Notes: generated from the letters alone by a model not told the origin. Shown: positions 15,975-25,298, counted from the first letter of the stretch. The stretch is 64,000 nt of DNA from Acholeplasma oculi (GCF_900166985.1 NZ_FUZK01000001.1:62001-126000); one strand, 5' to 3'. Translations and numbers: made by a program.

Positions 15975-17339
15975 ATGATAAATGAGAAACTTAATATTGG
16001 AGACGTCATTGATGTCTTAATTAAGAAAATCGGTATCAACGGTGAAGGCATAGGTTATTATTGTAAACTTGCATGTTTTGTTGATCATGCTTTACCAGAT
16101 GAGCTAGTAGAAATTGAAATCACAGAGATTTTCCCTACAAGAATTATTGGTAAAATTATTACCATTAAAGAGAAGAATCCTGATAGACTAGAAGTTCTAT
16201 ACCCGGATTATGATGCATGTGGTGCATATAATATGCAACATATAACCTATCCAAAATCATTAGAGTTAAAACGTGATATACTTATTAACTCAATTCATCA
16301 CTATGTTAAAAATAGAATACCTTATGCAAAAATCAAGCCAATGATTGGAATGGAAGAACCTTTAGGTTATAGAAATAAAGTCTCATTACCAGTTAGAAAA
16401 ATTGATGGTAAGAATAAGTTTGGTCTATATGCTAAGGGTGGTAATGAATTTATTCCTGTAAATGATACACCTGTGCAACATCCTAGAATTAATGAAATCA
16501 TACAAGCGCTTGAAGTTTTATTAGATACATTTAAATTTCACGCTTATATTCAAAAAGATAAATCAGGATATTTAAAGTCTGTTGTTATTCGTCGTTCTCA
16601 TAGTACAGGAGAGACACAAGTTTCATTTTTATTAATTGAAAAATTCAAAGATATTTCTTTAGTTGCTGAAAAGTTAGTTGAAATGTTCCCTGAAATTGTA
16701 TCTGTTTTCGCATTTTACACGAAACAATATAAAGAACAAATATTCTTTACAACAGATTATGAAAAAATCTATGGGAAAGCTACAATCAATGAAAGAATCA
16801 ATGGACAAATATTTTCATTATATCCAGAATCATTCTTCCAATTAAATACAGTCATGGCGGACATATTTTATAATAAGATGCGTGAACTCGCAAACCTTTC
16901 AGAAAATGATGTCGTTATCGATGCTTATGCAGGTAGTGCACCAATTAGTCATTACATTGCTAAAGATGTTAAAAAAGTATATGCAATTGAAATTGATCAA
17001 AGAAGTGTTCAAAGTGCGATATTATCATTAAAGAGAAATCAAATTCAAAATGTAACTGTATTACAATCAGATTTTACTAAAGCATTAAAAAATCTAGAAG
17101 TTGATACGATTGATGCGATGTTCTTTGACCCTCCAAGAACAGGTTTGGGTTATGATACGATCAAACAAGTATTAAAATTTAAACCTAAAAAAATCATATA
17201 TGGATCATGTAATCCATCTACGTTAGCTAAAGATTTAAATGATTTAATGCAAATCTATGAGGTAAAAGAAATCATTCCAATGGATATGTTTCCTTATACA
17301 CCATTGGTGGAGTCTATCTCGTTGCTCGTATTAAAATAG
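15975..17339 (+). CDS. RNA (uracil-C5)-methyltransferase, TrmA/RlmD family, iron-sulfur ligands lost
   Basis: This 454-residue paralogue of the enzyme at 12393 aligns throughout: TRAM domain (KKIGINGEGIGYYCK), SAM loop DAYAGSAPISHYI, DPPRTGLG and the catalytic Cys in YGSCNPSTLAKDL. Three of the four [4Fe-4S] ligands are missing: Tyr76 and Tyr85 replace the first and third Cys, only Cys82 remains, and the fourth position reads VNDTPVQ instead of ITDCGIQ. Catalysis does not need the cluster in principle, so it may be active with altered RNA recognition. AAGGGTGATGAG precedes ATG 15975. Confidence 0.88.
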   Translation: MINEKLNIGDVIDVLIKKIGINGEGIGYYCKLACFVDHALPDELVEIEITEIFPTRIIGKIITIKEKNPDRLEVLYPDYDACGAYNMQHITYPKSLELKRDILINSIHHYVKNRIPYAKIKPMIGMEEPLGYRNKVSLPVRKIDGKNKFGLYAKGGNEFIPVNDTPVQHPRINEIIQALEVLLDTFKFHAYIQKDKSGYLKSVVIRRSHSTGETQVSFLLIEKFKDISLVAEKLVEMFPEIVSVFAFYTKQYKEQIFFTTDYEKIYGKATINERINGQIFSLYPESFFQLNTVMADIFYNKMRELANLSENDVVIDAYAGSAPISHYIAKDVKKVYAIEIDQRSVQSAILSLKRNQIQNVTVLQSDFTKALKNLEVDTIDAMFFDPPRTGLGYDTIKQVLKFKPKKIIYGSCNPSTLAKDLNDLMQIYEVKEIIPMDMFPYTPLVESISLLVLK

Positions 17340-17708
17340 CCTTACAAAGCCATCAAAAATGCATAAAAATTGAACATTCAGAGTGTCAATAACATTTAAA
17401 TTTTGTACATAAATGACTCTAGAAAAATGTACAAAATAGAACTGACAAAATAGAACTTTCATTACAAGTTAAAAGTGATTTATCTGTGTTTTATCCGGTT
17501 GTTTCAATTGATTATGGACAAGATAAGATTATTGATTTTAGGTTAGATGAAAGATTAATGATGAATTAAATTTTATGTTTTTACGAAATGCTATTAATAA
17601 TTATAAATAAAAAGAACTTGTCTCCAATACATAAGAGACAAGTTCTTTTTATAAAATATTTTTATTATAATATCATCAATTAGTTATTTCAATTGATAAA
17701 TAAGCTCA
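17340..17708. other. Intergenic region with repeats and a possible gene remnant
   Basis: An 11-bp inverted repeat pairs ATTTTGTACAT (17400-17410) with ATGTACAAAAT (17427-17437). It is followed by a tandem repeat of ACAAAATAGAACT (17431-17443 and 17445-17457). One frame stays open from 17423 to the TAA at 17567-17569 (49 codons) with protein-like composition, ending IIDFRLDERLMMN, but it has no start codon or ribosome site near its beginning. It may be the 3' end of a decayed gene. I cannot name the family. Confidence 0.35.
17609..17650. terminator. Bidirectional terminator
   Basis: A perfect 15-bp stem, AAAAGAACTTGTCTC with GAGACAAGTTCTTTT, flanked by A and T runs on either side. It can serve both the + strand remnant region and the minus-strand gene ending at 17710. 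Confidence 0.85.
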
Positions 17709-17709
17709 T

Positions 17710-18213
17710 TTATACTTCAAATTGTAATATGGTATATAGTAATGATAACACAGAGCCTATAATTGCTAAAACATATGAAATGATCCCACCAATAGCGAGT
17801 TGGTAGTTTGCATAATTACCAGTAACGGTTTGACCAAGTATGACTGTACTGTATGAAGTATTTACTGGAACCTGGAATATGAGAATTATAGATAATGTGA
17901 ATGTTATAGATAATAAGACCCCTAAAACCATTTTATAAACTGATGTTTTTTTCTCATTAATTACCATTATAAATACGAGTATTGATAATATGGATGGTAA
18001 GAAAAATGCAATAAAATTGTAATAACTAAATGGAATAATATATGTAGGTCCAAAGCTACCAAATACGCGACCCTCACCTCCAAAAACTGCTATAAAACCA
18101 CTGAACATTGCTTCACCATCGTATTCTAGAACGGGTAAGAAGATAGTTGATGCGATGAATAGTGACAACAACAAGATGATAACTGGTAAAATATTTTGAA
18201 TTTTCTTTATCAT
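17710..18213 (-). CDS. Hypothetical four-segment membrane protein
   Basis: The 167-residue protein has four hydrophobic stretches, starting with a signal-anchor-like IQNILPVIILLLSLFIASTIF. A glycine-rich loop (GFIAVFGGEGRVFGSFG) lies between the first two. The start has AGGAGG just upstream on the minus strand. It is a lone minus-strand gene between the bidirectional terminator and the divergent large helicase. No family recognised. Confidence 0.6.
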   Translation of the reverse strand: MIKKIQNILPVIILLLSLFIASTIFLPVLEYDGEAMFSGFIAVFGGEGRVFGSFGPTYIIPFSYYNFIAFFLPSILSILVFIMVINEKKTSVYKMVLGVLLSITFTLSIILIFQVPVNTSYSTVILGQTVTGNYANYQLAIGGIISYVLAIIGSVLSLLYTILQFEV

Positions 18214-18332
18214 GATTGATACCTCCTAAACCTATTATAAAACATAAAAAAGATATTATATGTTAAAGTGCCCACTTTAAATTATTTAAATTACTCAGTT
18301 GATGATAAAATAGATGTTAAGGTGGTGAAGAA

Positions 18333-21300
18333 ATGGCATTATTTAAAAACGAACTTCAAGAACAATTACTTCATATTCGTACAACTATTAGGAAAAAACA
18401 TTTTGAAGAAACTGGTGAAGAAATCTTAGTATGTAGTGATCATGTTATTCAAGAAATGGCATCTAAAAAACCTACTAAACAAAGAGATTTACTTGCAATA
18501 AGTGAAGTAGATAACCATTTTTTAGAGAAATATTCTAGACATTTTTTAGTTGTTATAGACACATATGTTGAAAGTCAAGTTAAGACGATTAGGTTATCTA
18601 AATCAGCTCAACAAGTTATCAAACACTATAAAGACCGATTAGCTAATATTTCAAAAAATAACCATAATCTTTATTTAGGAAAAATTGATGCAACTCACAG
18701 TTTTGACTTAACCCATTTGGATTCAACAAATGATTTAAATGACTTTGTTCGAAATCAAAGAACAAAACAGTTAAAATTATCATTTAAAGAAGATAAATCA
18801 TTTGACTCTATCACTAAGCTATACCGTGAAGTTAATAAAACATTCAAAGAAAAAGGTTCGTATAGTTTATATATTGCATATCCCTTTATAGAAGGTGTTT
18901 TTAAGAAAGAGAAATTTCCAATCAAAGCCCCTTTATTATATTATCCAGTTAGATTAGAAAGAACCTTAAAAACATTTACATTAAAGAAAGACAATGAAAG
19001 AGATATAGTATTCAATCGAGATTTATTACTTACACTTTCTAAACTAAATAAGACTAAACCAATTAAAGATTTACCCCAAATTATAGATATGAGTGAACAA
19101 ACAATGAATCAAATTGTTTTACCACTCTATGAATCCTTTGGATTAAACATAAATAGATACCAAGAGGACCTACAATATATTAACTTTAAGAACATGTTAA
19201 AAGATGATTTCATGAAAAATACAAAATCGTCTTTTATGATCAAACCATATATAACACTTTCTAGATTTGAATTATATTCATCAAGTGTACAAACAGATAT
19301 GGACAAAATACTTGCTACAAACAAGTATAATGACCTATTAGAAGGTTTGATTGATGAAAAGGATATTGATTCAAGGGAACAAGGCATACCACCAATAGAT
19401 ATTAAACCTGTGCGTGAAAGTCAAATTAAATATATTAACGATTTAAACTTCTCGCAAGAGAAGGTTATAGAACTTTTAAATAAAGAGAAAAAGTTAGTTA
19501 TATGGGGGCCGCCTGGAACTGGAAAAAGTCAAACCATTACTTCACTTATCGCATCAAGTATTTTAAATGGTGAAAATGTTTTAGTCGTATCAGAGAAAAA
19601 AGTGGCTTTAGAGGTTATTTACTCAAGATTAAAACGCGCAGCTAAATACGCTATTTTTCTAGATGATGCTGAGAATAAACAAGTATTTTATGATCAATTT
19701 AAAAAGATACTAGACCCTGAACCACCTGTTAGAACTGAAAATAATGATATATACTCACATGATATTGAAATTGAAGAAACCTTAAATACACTTGAAGAAT
19801 CCCTTAAATTACTCTATAAAAATCAACTAGATGGATTGTCTGTTCATGAATTATACTATCGATATATTAAAGATAAAGATGTGGTCAATGAATTAAAACC
19901 ACTTCATATTTTTAATTTGTTTAATCAAACATTTAAAAAACCTAAATTTCAATTTGTGTTAGATATTGAAAAGAAATTTAAGACAGATAAATTTTTAAGT
20001 GAAATGATAGATTTATATCGTTTATTTAAAAAATTTCCCTATTTAAGAAAAATAGATACAGCTTATACACGTTCACATAAACTGATATTTAAAGAATTCC
20101 ATGATAAATACCTAGAAGCACTGGGATTATATACAAAAGCGGGATTTTTTAAGAAGAGAAAAATCGTAAAGTCCATTGTTAATTTGTATAGTGGACAACT
20201 TAATTTTATATCTCCTAAAGTAAATATGATAAAACGACTGATTCATGATATGTTTATGTATCCTTATTTAGAGAATTTTATTTGGACGAATCTATCTTCA
20301 TTAAATAAGAAATATCAGCAGTACCATGATTTAAATAAGAATGAAACCTCTTATTTAATGATGTTATCCGATGCTAAGCTATTTGAAAATGTTCCTGATA
20401 TTTATAAATACAGAACATATATTATGGATGCATACTTTACAGGATTCTTAGAAGATTTTAAAGCAAAAAACCAAAGTAGTCTCTATATACTGGATAAGTA
20501 CCAATCAAAAATTGATGAATTATCTAAAAATCAAGATACGAAAATGCGAATTACATTAGAATCTTTTGAAATGGAACTTTATAAACATGCGCTTGATTTA
20601 AGCAACACCAAAAGAATTATGGATATTAAAAGAATTTTAGATGGTACAAACAAACCAAGCGTTCAATCATTTATTGAGAAGTTCAATTTAGAAATTCAAA
20701 ACCATATAAGACTCTTCATGATGACACCTGAAGTAATTTCTGCAACACTTCCATTAATACATGGAATGTTTGATTTGGTGATTTTTGATGAAGCAAGTCA
20801 AATGTTTGTTGAAAAAGGTATTCCTGGAATATACCGTGCGAAGAAAGTAGTCATTGCAGGAGATCCAAAACAACTTAGACCATCAAGTTTAGGTATTGGT
20901 AGGTTAGAGGATTCCGATAATCTTTATGAAGAGGATGCTGAACAAGATATTACTTATGAAGCCAAAAGTCTATTAGACTTAGCCCGATTTAGATTCAAAG
21001 AAGCCTTACTAAATTATCATTACCGATCAGAATATGAAGAATTAATTGCATTCTCTAATCATGCTTTTTATGATGCAAAACTAATGATTGCACCCAATCA
21101 ATCGAATCCGGATGAACCACCGATTACTTATCATTATGTAAAAGATGGTCGTTTTATTCAACGTAGTAATGTGAATGAAGCAAAAGAAGTGGTAAAGATT
21201 ATACAAAAGATTTTTAGAGAACGAAAAAATAATGAATCCATTGGTGTCATAACCTTCAACAGTCCGCAACGCGATATGATCATGAATGAAATTGATCAAA

Positions 21301-22031
21301 TGCTTTTTAAAAGAGGAACATATCAAAAAGCATTTGAACAGGAGTTATTTAGAAAAGACAATGACCAAGATACTTCTTTATTTGTCAAAAATATTGAAAA
21401 CGTTCAAGGTGATGAAAGAGACATTATTATATTTTCAATGGGTTATGCTAAAAACGAGTTAGGTATTTTACAAAGACAATTTGGATGGTTAAATCAAGAA
21501 GGTGGTAAAAACCGTTTGAATGTTGCTATTACAAGAGCTAAAAAGAAAATCTACTTTGTTTCAAGTTTATATCCTGAAGAATTTAAAGTAGATGACTTAA
21601 GTTCAACAGGGCCTAAGTTATTAAAAGACTTTATGAGATATTGTTATTTTGTATCGCATAAAAATAATGCAATGACAAAAGAAGTGTTGAAAAATCTTTA
21701 TTTAACGGATGCATCCACAAAAGAAGCACTGATAAGTGTGATGATTGATGACTTAAGCAAAAAATTGGAAAAACTTGGATATCAAGTTGAACATCATATA
21801 GGTATTGGTAAATACCGAATTGATTTAGCAGTTAAAAAAGATAATCAATCCTATCAACTCGGTATTATTTCTAGTTTGGATAAAGCTGGTGCGAGTGCTA
21901 GAAAAGATTTCTTACACCAAGAAAAATACTTACATTCAAGAAACTGGAAAATATATCGATTATTTGAATCGAATTGGTTTACAGATCCACAAAAAGAATT
22001 AAAAAATATTAAAGAGTTACTTAAAAATTAA
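18333..22031 (+). CDS. Large superfamily 1 helicase (AAA_11/AAA_12, COG1112-like) with C-terminal REase-like domain
   Basis: The 1232-residue protein has an N-terminal alpha-helical region, Walker A GPPGTGKS near residue 391, Walker B DLVIFDEASQM near 817, then AGDPKQLRPS, NYHYRSEYEELIAFSN, NVQGDERDIIIFSMGY and NVAITRAKK, the SF1 helicase motifs. The last 90 residues resemble the MTES_1575-type endonuclease domain (KYRIDLAVKKD, then SRNWKIYRLFESNWF). The usual acidic residue of its IEcDG motif is replaced (GIISSLD). Such helicase-nucleases occur in phage-defence loci as well as alone. AAGGTGGTGAAG precedes ATG 18333. Confidence 0.82.
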   Translation: MALFKNELQEQLLHIRTTIRKKHFEETGEEILVCSDHVIQEMASKKPTKQRDLLAISEVDNHFLEKYSRHFLVVIDTYVESQVKTIRLSKSAQQVIKHYKDRLANISKNNHNLYLGKIDATHSFDLTHLDSTNDLNDFVRNQRTKQLKLSFKEDKSFDSITKLYREVNKTFKEKGSYSLYIAYPFIEGVFKKEKFPIKAPLLYYPVRLERTLKTFTLKKDNERDIVFNRDLLLTLSKLNKTKPIKDLPQIIDMSEQTMNQIVLPLYESFGLNINRYQEDLQYINFKNMLKDDFMKNTKSSFMIKPYITLSRFELYSSSVQTDMDKILATNKYNDLLEGLIDEKDIDSREQGIPPIDIKPVRESQIKYINDLNFSQEKVIELLNKEKKLVIWGPPGTGKSQTITSLIASSILNGENVLVVSEKKVALEVIYSRLKRAAKYAIFLDDAENKQVFYDQFKKILDPEPPVRTENNDIYSHDIEIEETLNTLEESLKLLYKNQLDGLSVHELYYRYIKDKDVVNELKPLHIFNLFNQTFKKPKFQFVLDIEKKFKTDKFLSEMIDLYRLFKKFPYLRKIDTAYTRSHKLIFKEFHDKYLEALGLYTKAGFFKKRKIVKSIVNLYSGQLNFISPKVNMIKRLIHDMFMYPYLENFIWTNLSSLNKKYQQYHDLNKNETSYLMMLSDAKLFENVPDIYKYRTYIMDAYFTGFLEDFKAKNQSSLYILDKYQSKIDELSKNQDTKMRITLESFEMELYKHALDLSNTKRIMDIKRILDGTNKPSVQSFIEKFNLEIQNHIRLFMMTPEVISATLPLIHGMFDLVIFDEASQMFVEKGIPGIYRAKKVVIAGDPKQLRPSSLGIGRLEDSDNLYEEDAEQDITYEAKSLLDLARFRFKEALLNYHYRSEYEELIAFSNHAFYDAKLMIAPNQSNPDEPPITYHYVKDGRFIQRSNVNEAKEVVKIIQKIFRERKNNESIGVITFNSPQRDMIMNEIDQMLFKRGTYQKAFEQELFRKDNDQDTSLFVKNIENVQGDERDIIIFSMGYAKNELGILQRQFGWLNQEGGKNRLNVAITRAKKKIYFVSSLYPEEFKVDDLSSTGPKLLKDFMRYCYFVSHKNNAMTKEVLKNLYLTDASTKEALISVMIDDLSKKLEKLGYQVEHHIGIGKYRIDLAVKKDNQSYQLGIISSLDKAGASARKDFLHQEKYLHSRNWKIYRLFESNWFTDPQKELKNIKELLKN

Positions 22032-22047
22032 TGAAAGAGGTTAACTT

Positions 22048-22341
22048 ATGAATCCTGTATTTGTATACATTTACGTCATCATATGGTTTTTCATATCAAT
22101 TCTTACGTTTGTACTTTACAAAATTGATAAAGAAAAATCTAAAAAGGGACAGTTTAGGATTAAAGAAAGAGATTTACTGCTCTGTACAATCGCACTTGGT
22201 TCGATTGGTGGATTAATGGGTTTATACATCGTTAGACATAAAACAAAACATTGGTATTTTGTTTTAATTAATTGGTTATCCTTTATAACACATTGCTATG
22301 TACTTTATTATATATTTACCAATGTAGGTGCAATCGTATGA
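22048..22341 (+). CDS. DUF1294 small membrane protein
   Basis: The 97-residue protein has an N-terminal membrane segment, then the DUF1294 hallmark: YKIDKEKSKKGQFRIKERDL, followed by LGSIGGLMGLYIVRHKTKHWYF and a final membrane segment. The function of the family is unknown. It lies 16 bases after the large helicase and its TGA stop overlaps the ATG of the next gene (ATGA). Confidence 0.82.
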   Translation: MNPVFVYIYVIIWFFISILTFVLYKIDKEKSKKGQFRIKERDLLLCTIALGSIGGLMGLYIVRHKTKHWYFVLINWLSFITHCYVLYYIFTNVGAIV

Positions 22342-23069
22342 CAAAAAATCTTCAATTAAAAAGTAAAAACTATGTTGAATTAACCATAGAACATGAAAAT
22401 GATTCTGTCGTTTTAATATTTCCTGGTGGGGGATATCAATACACTTCAGAAAGAGAAGGGGAAGTTGTAGCATCAAAATACAGAGCAGAAGGATTTAATA
22501 CTGCGATTTATCATTACCGCGAAGAAAAACTCTTATATCCTGAAACGACATTAGAATCCTATGAGGTTTTAAAACTATTAAAAGATAATGGTTTTAAACA
22601 AATCTTTTTATTAGGATTTTCAGCCGGAGGCCATTTGGCACTACATACAACCATTCAGTATAAGAATTTGATTCAAGGACTTATATTGGCTTATCCAGTC
22701 ATTTCAACCGATGAGGATTCTATACATCAAGGTTCTTTTAACAATCTACTGGGTGATCGTGATTATTATAGAAATGAAGTTTCACTTGAAAAAATAATTA
22801 CAAGAAAATTACCACCGAGTTATATATGGCATACAAAAACAGATTTATCTGTACCTATTTCAAATAGTTACAAGCTAGTACAAGCGCTTGAACTAACAAA
22901 AACAGTCTATCAATTCAGAGTTTTTGAACATGGTCCACATGGACTATCACTTGCTACAAAAGAAGTGAGTCAACCTAATATCGATCCACAAGTGTTTGAA
23001 GATACATATAAAGATGTAGCAATTTGGTTTAAAGAGTCTGTAGATTTTTTAAAATCAATTAAAAAATAG
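22338..23069 (+). CDS. Alpha/beta hydrolase, esterase/acetylesterase-like
   Basis: I place the start at ATG 22338, overlapping the previous stop (ATGA), giving 243 residues. An upstream in-frame start would lie entirely inside the DUF1294 gene. The protein has VVLIFPGGGYQYTSEREGE (oxyanion region of the HGGG esterase kind), nucleophile Ser in LGFSAGGHLA, Asp in TKTDLSVP and His in EHGPHGLS. It resembles small carbohydrate esterases and related hydrolases. Substrate unknown. Confidence 0.8.
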   Translation: MTKNLQLKSKNYVELTIEHENDSVVLIFPGGGYQYTSEREGEVVASKYRAEGFNTAIYHYREEKLLYPETTLESYEVLKLLKDNGFKQIFLLGFSAGGHLALHTTIQYKNLIQGLILAYPVISTDEDSIHQGSFNNLLGDRDYYRNEVSLEKIITRKLPPSYIWHTKTDLSVPISNSYKLVQALELTKTVYQFRVFEHGPHGLSLATKEVSQPNIDPQVFEDTYKDVAIWFKESVDFLKSIKK

Positions 23070-23160
23070 TGAAAATATATCTAATTTTGCATAAAAACTT
23101 GTAAAAATGATATTTCATAGTAAAATAAAAGTATATAAAAGATTTAAGGGGGAAATTAGT

Positions 23161-23760
23161 ATGAATTTAAATGAATTATTAGATTTTAATACATGGGGTG
23201 TATGGCATTATGTGATTGCCGGTGCTATTTTATTACTTTTACTGTTTATACTTTTCTTAATTTTTATGCCTAAGAAAAAAGTAAAGCCTGTAAAAAATAA
23301 CGTTCCACTAGCAAACTCAAATGAAGCATTAAAGACCAAACCGTCTGATATTGATCAATCGCCTTTAAATGATACAGAAACTGAAAAACCTAAAGAAGTA
23401 AAGGTTACACCGATAGAAAAAGCACCTCAAATGGATGAGGTCAAAGAGCCTAAAAAGTCTGTTTCAACACCTAAAGAAGAAACATTGACGCCTACAGAAG
23501 ATACACCTAAAGAAACAGTTAAAAAAACTAATAAACCTTCTAAATACCATATTTCACAAAACAAAGATGAAGATAGCGAATTTTCAAAAATGTGGCGTGT
23601 TCGAAAAGAAGGGTCAAGTAAAACGATTAAGTATTTTAAAACTCAAAAAGAAGCAATAACTTTTGCAGAAAAATTAGCTGAGAATCAAGATTCATCTATC
23701 GTTATTCATAAGAAAGACGGTTCAATTCGTAAACAAGATTATACGAAAAAAGAATCCTAG
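23161..23760 (+). CDS. Membrane-anchored protein with DUF2188-like C-terminal domain
   Basis: ATG 23161 is chosen because AAGGGGG lies just upstream. The 199-residue protein has one membrane segment (about residues 17-38, YVIAGAILLLLLFILFLIF) and a lysine cluster. A long Pro/Glu/Lys/Thr-rich linker follows (about 45-135), then a DUF2188-like domain (WRVRKEGSSKTIKYFKTQKEA, ending VIHKKDGSIRKQDY). That domain is found in small proteins of unknown function. The positive residues after the membrane segment suggest the linker and domain are cytoplasmic. Confidence 0.7.
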   Translation: MNLNELLDFNTWGVWHYVIAGAILLLLLFILFLIFMPKKKVKPVKNNVPLANSNEALKTKPSDIDQSPLNDTETEKPKEVKVTPIEKAPQMDEVKEPKKSVSTPKEETLTPTEDTPKETVKKTNKPSKYHISQNKDEDSEFSKMWRVRKEGSSKTIKYFKTQKEAITFAEKLAENQDSSIVIHKKDGSIRKQDYTKKES

Positions 23761-23783
23761 AATTATCACATAAATGAATCATT

Positions 23784-23817
23784 AAGCTCCCATTAGGTCA
23801 TAAATTAGGGAGCTTTT
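23784..23817 (+). terminator. Terminator after the DUF2188-like gene
   Basis: AAGCTCCC and GGGAGCTT pair across a 16-nt loop and are followed by TTATT. Confidence 0.75.
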
Positions 23818-23856
23818 ATTCTATCATGTTAAAATATTTATTGAGGGTTATATATT

Positions 23857-24531
23857 ATGTGTGGAAGATTTACAATTAACTTAACTTATGATGAATTAGA
23901 AAAGTATGTTCAATCTCATTATCAAAATATTGAGATGAGATCTTTTAATTTACCACGCTATAATGTAGCACCAGGTGAGGATGTTATTGCGATACTAAAT
24001 GATGGTAAAGGTTTTAGAATAGGTGAAATTAAATGGGGTTTTCAACCCAAAATTATCCAAGATGAAAACTTTCAAATGATCAATGCAAGATCTGAGTCTG
24101 TATTTGAAAAATCAACTTTTAAAGAAAGTATTTTACTAAGACGTTGTGTCGTTGTTGCTGATGGTTTTTATGAATGGGATAAGAAAAGTGGAAGCCGTAA
24201 ACCTTATTTAATCCATACAAATGATAAAGTATTTAGAATGGCTGCTATATGGAATGTATCCATCGATAAGACAGGCAAAAAAATATTCACCTTAGCTATC
24301 ATGACAATTGATAGTAATGATATGATGCATGAGATTCATGATAGAATGCCTGTGATTTTAGATGATGAATCAGAAAGAATATGGTTAAACCCGAAAATAA
24401 TGGATATCCATTCCATTCAAAAAGTATTTAAAAAATATCCAAGTGATCTGATGTTTAAACATCAAGTTTCCAATAAAGTAAACAATAGTAAGAATAAATC
24501 TGTAGAGGTTGTAGAGGTTATAAAATTATGA
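23857..24531 (+). CDS. SRAP-domain protein (HMCES/YedK family)
   Basis: The 224-residue protein begins MCGRF, so Cys2 becomes the N-terminal residue that crosslinks abasic sites in single-stranded DNA. Other SRAP hallmarks are RYNVAPGEDV, the Asn/Arg/Glu motif MINARSESVFEK, the acidic GFYEWDKK and the His in MHEIHDRMPVIL. It shields abasic sites during replication. It is 3 bases from overlapping the next gene (ATGA), suggesting co-translation. Confidence 0.92.
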   Translation: MCGRFTINLTYDELEKYVQSHYQNIEMRSFNLPRYNVAPGEDVIAILNDGKGFRIGEIKWGFQPKIIQDENFQMINARSESVFEKSTFKESILLRRCVVVADGFYEWDKKSGSRKPYLIHTNDKVFRMAAIWNVSIDKTGKKIFTLAIMTIDSNDMMHEIHDRMPVILDDESERIWLNPKIMDIHSIQKVFKKYPSDLMFKHQVSNKVNNSKNKSVEVVEVIKL

Positions 24532-25298
24532 GTGATAAAAAAATAAAACGCATTGGTGATATTATCTATGCACTAGATACAGATGAAATATTTAGTCATT
24601 TAAAATTGAGAGGCACATCTGCTTTTCAATTTTTAATCCCTGAAATAGGATTTCTAACAAATTACCTAAAGTTCGACCTGGATTCAAATGAAAAGGTTGA
24701 TAAAGTAAATGTAATTAGAAATGAAGTTATAAAGAAAATACCATTGGTTTTACAAAAATATAACTTTTCATTAGATTTAAAAGAAACGAAATTAACGGGT
24801 GTGCTAGATCAATTTATCGTTATTGATTTAACCACAAAAGATAAGTATATTCTAGAAATAGACTATATGAATCGAACGCATTTATTAAATCCAGAATATT
24901 TTGCTAGAAAAGATGCAACTTTCTATGATTTACATATCAATGCATTATCAACTTTAGAAAATTATGCGATATATTTTGTTGAGTTGATTAAAAATGAAAC
25001 GGATTACAAAGTACTAGATGAAATTATTAATGCGAATAAAATTTTAGATCAACAAATACCTCTAATCAAAAAGATGATCACTTTTTATTTAGGGGTTGAT
25101 GCAATTTATGAACCAAAGAAAATATCAAATCATGGTGTTTTACTAGAAAAACTAACGGATTTTAATGAACCTGAAATTCTATTTTTAAATAATTTAAAGA
25201 ATTATTCATTTGAACCAACACTCATATTTGGTCAAATGATGTCTAATAGAATTTTAAATCACCCTAAAATATTGAAAAGGATGAAATCAAAAGCATGA
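24528..25298 (+). CDS. Hypothetical protein, weak resemblance to AbiEii-type nucleotidyltransferases
   Basis: The 256-residue protein has no membrane segments. The N-terminal LKLRGTSAFQFLIP, then YLKFDLD, vaguely recalls the GGTAL and DLDF motifs of AbiEii/MenT nucleotidyltransferases, and a middle block (FYDLHINALSTLENYAIYFVE) resembles their helix after the catalytic core. The spacing is off and the usual Ser/Arg before DLD is missing, so this is a guess. It overlaps both neighbours by 4 bases (ATGA), in an SRAP-unknown-oxidoreductase row. No antitoxin-like partner is next to it. Confidence 0.5.
   Translation: MSDKKIKRIGDIIYALDTDEIFSHLKLRGTSAFQFLIPEIGFLTNYLKFDLDSNEKVDKVNVIRNEVIKKIPLVLQKYNFSLDLKETKLTGVLDQFIVIDLTTKDKYILEIDYMNRTHLLNPEYFARKDATFYDLHINALSTLENYAIYFVELIKNETDYKVLDEIINANKILDQQIPLIKKMITFYLGVDAIYEPKKISNHGVLLEKLTDFNEPEILFLNNLKNYSFEPTLIFGQMMSNRILNHPKILKRMKSKA

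Noticed and set aside
18333-23069. Helicase, DUF1294 and esterase as a mobile defence island
   Set aside because: No integrase, transposase, tRNA junction or repeat boundary was seen, so only the helicase itself is raised as a candidate.
23107-23160. N-terminal extension of the DUF2188-like protein
   Set aside because: The extension has no ribosome site and overlaps promoter-like sequence; AAGGGGG directly precedes ATG 23161.
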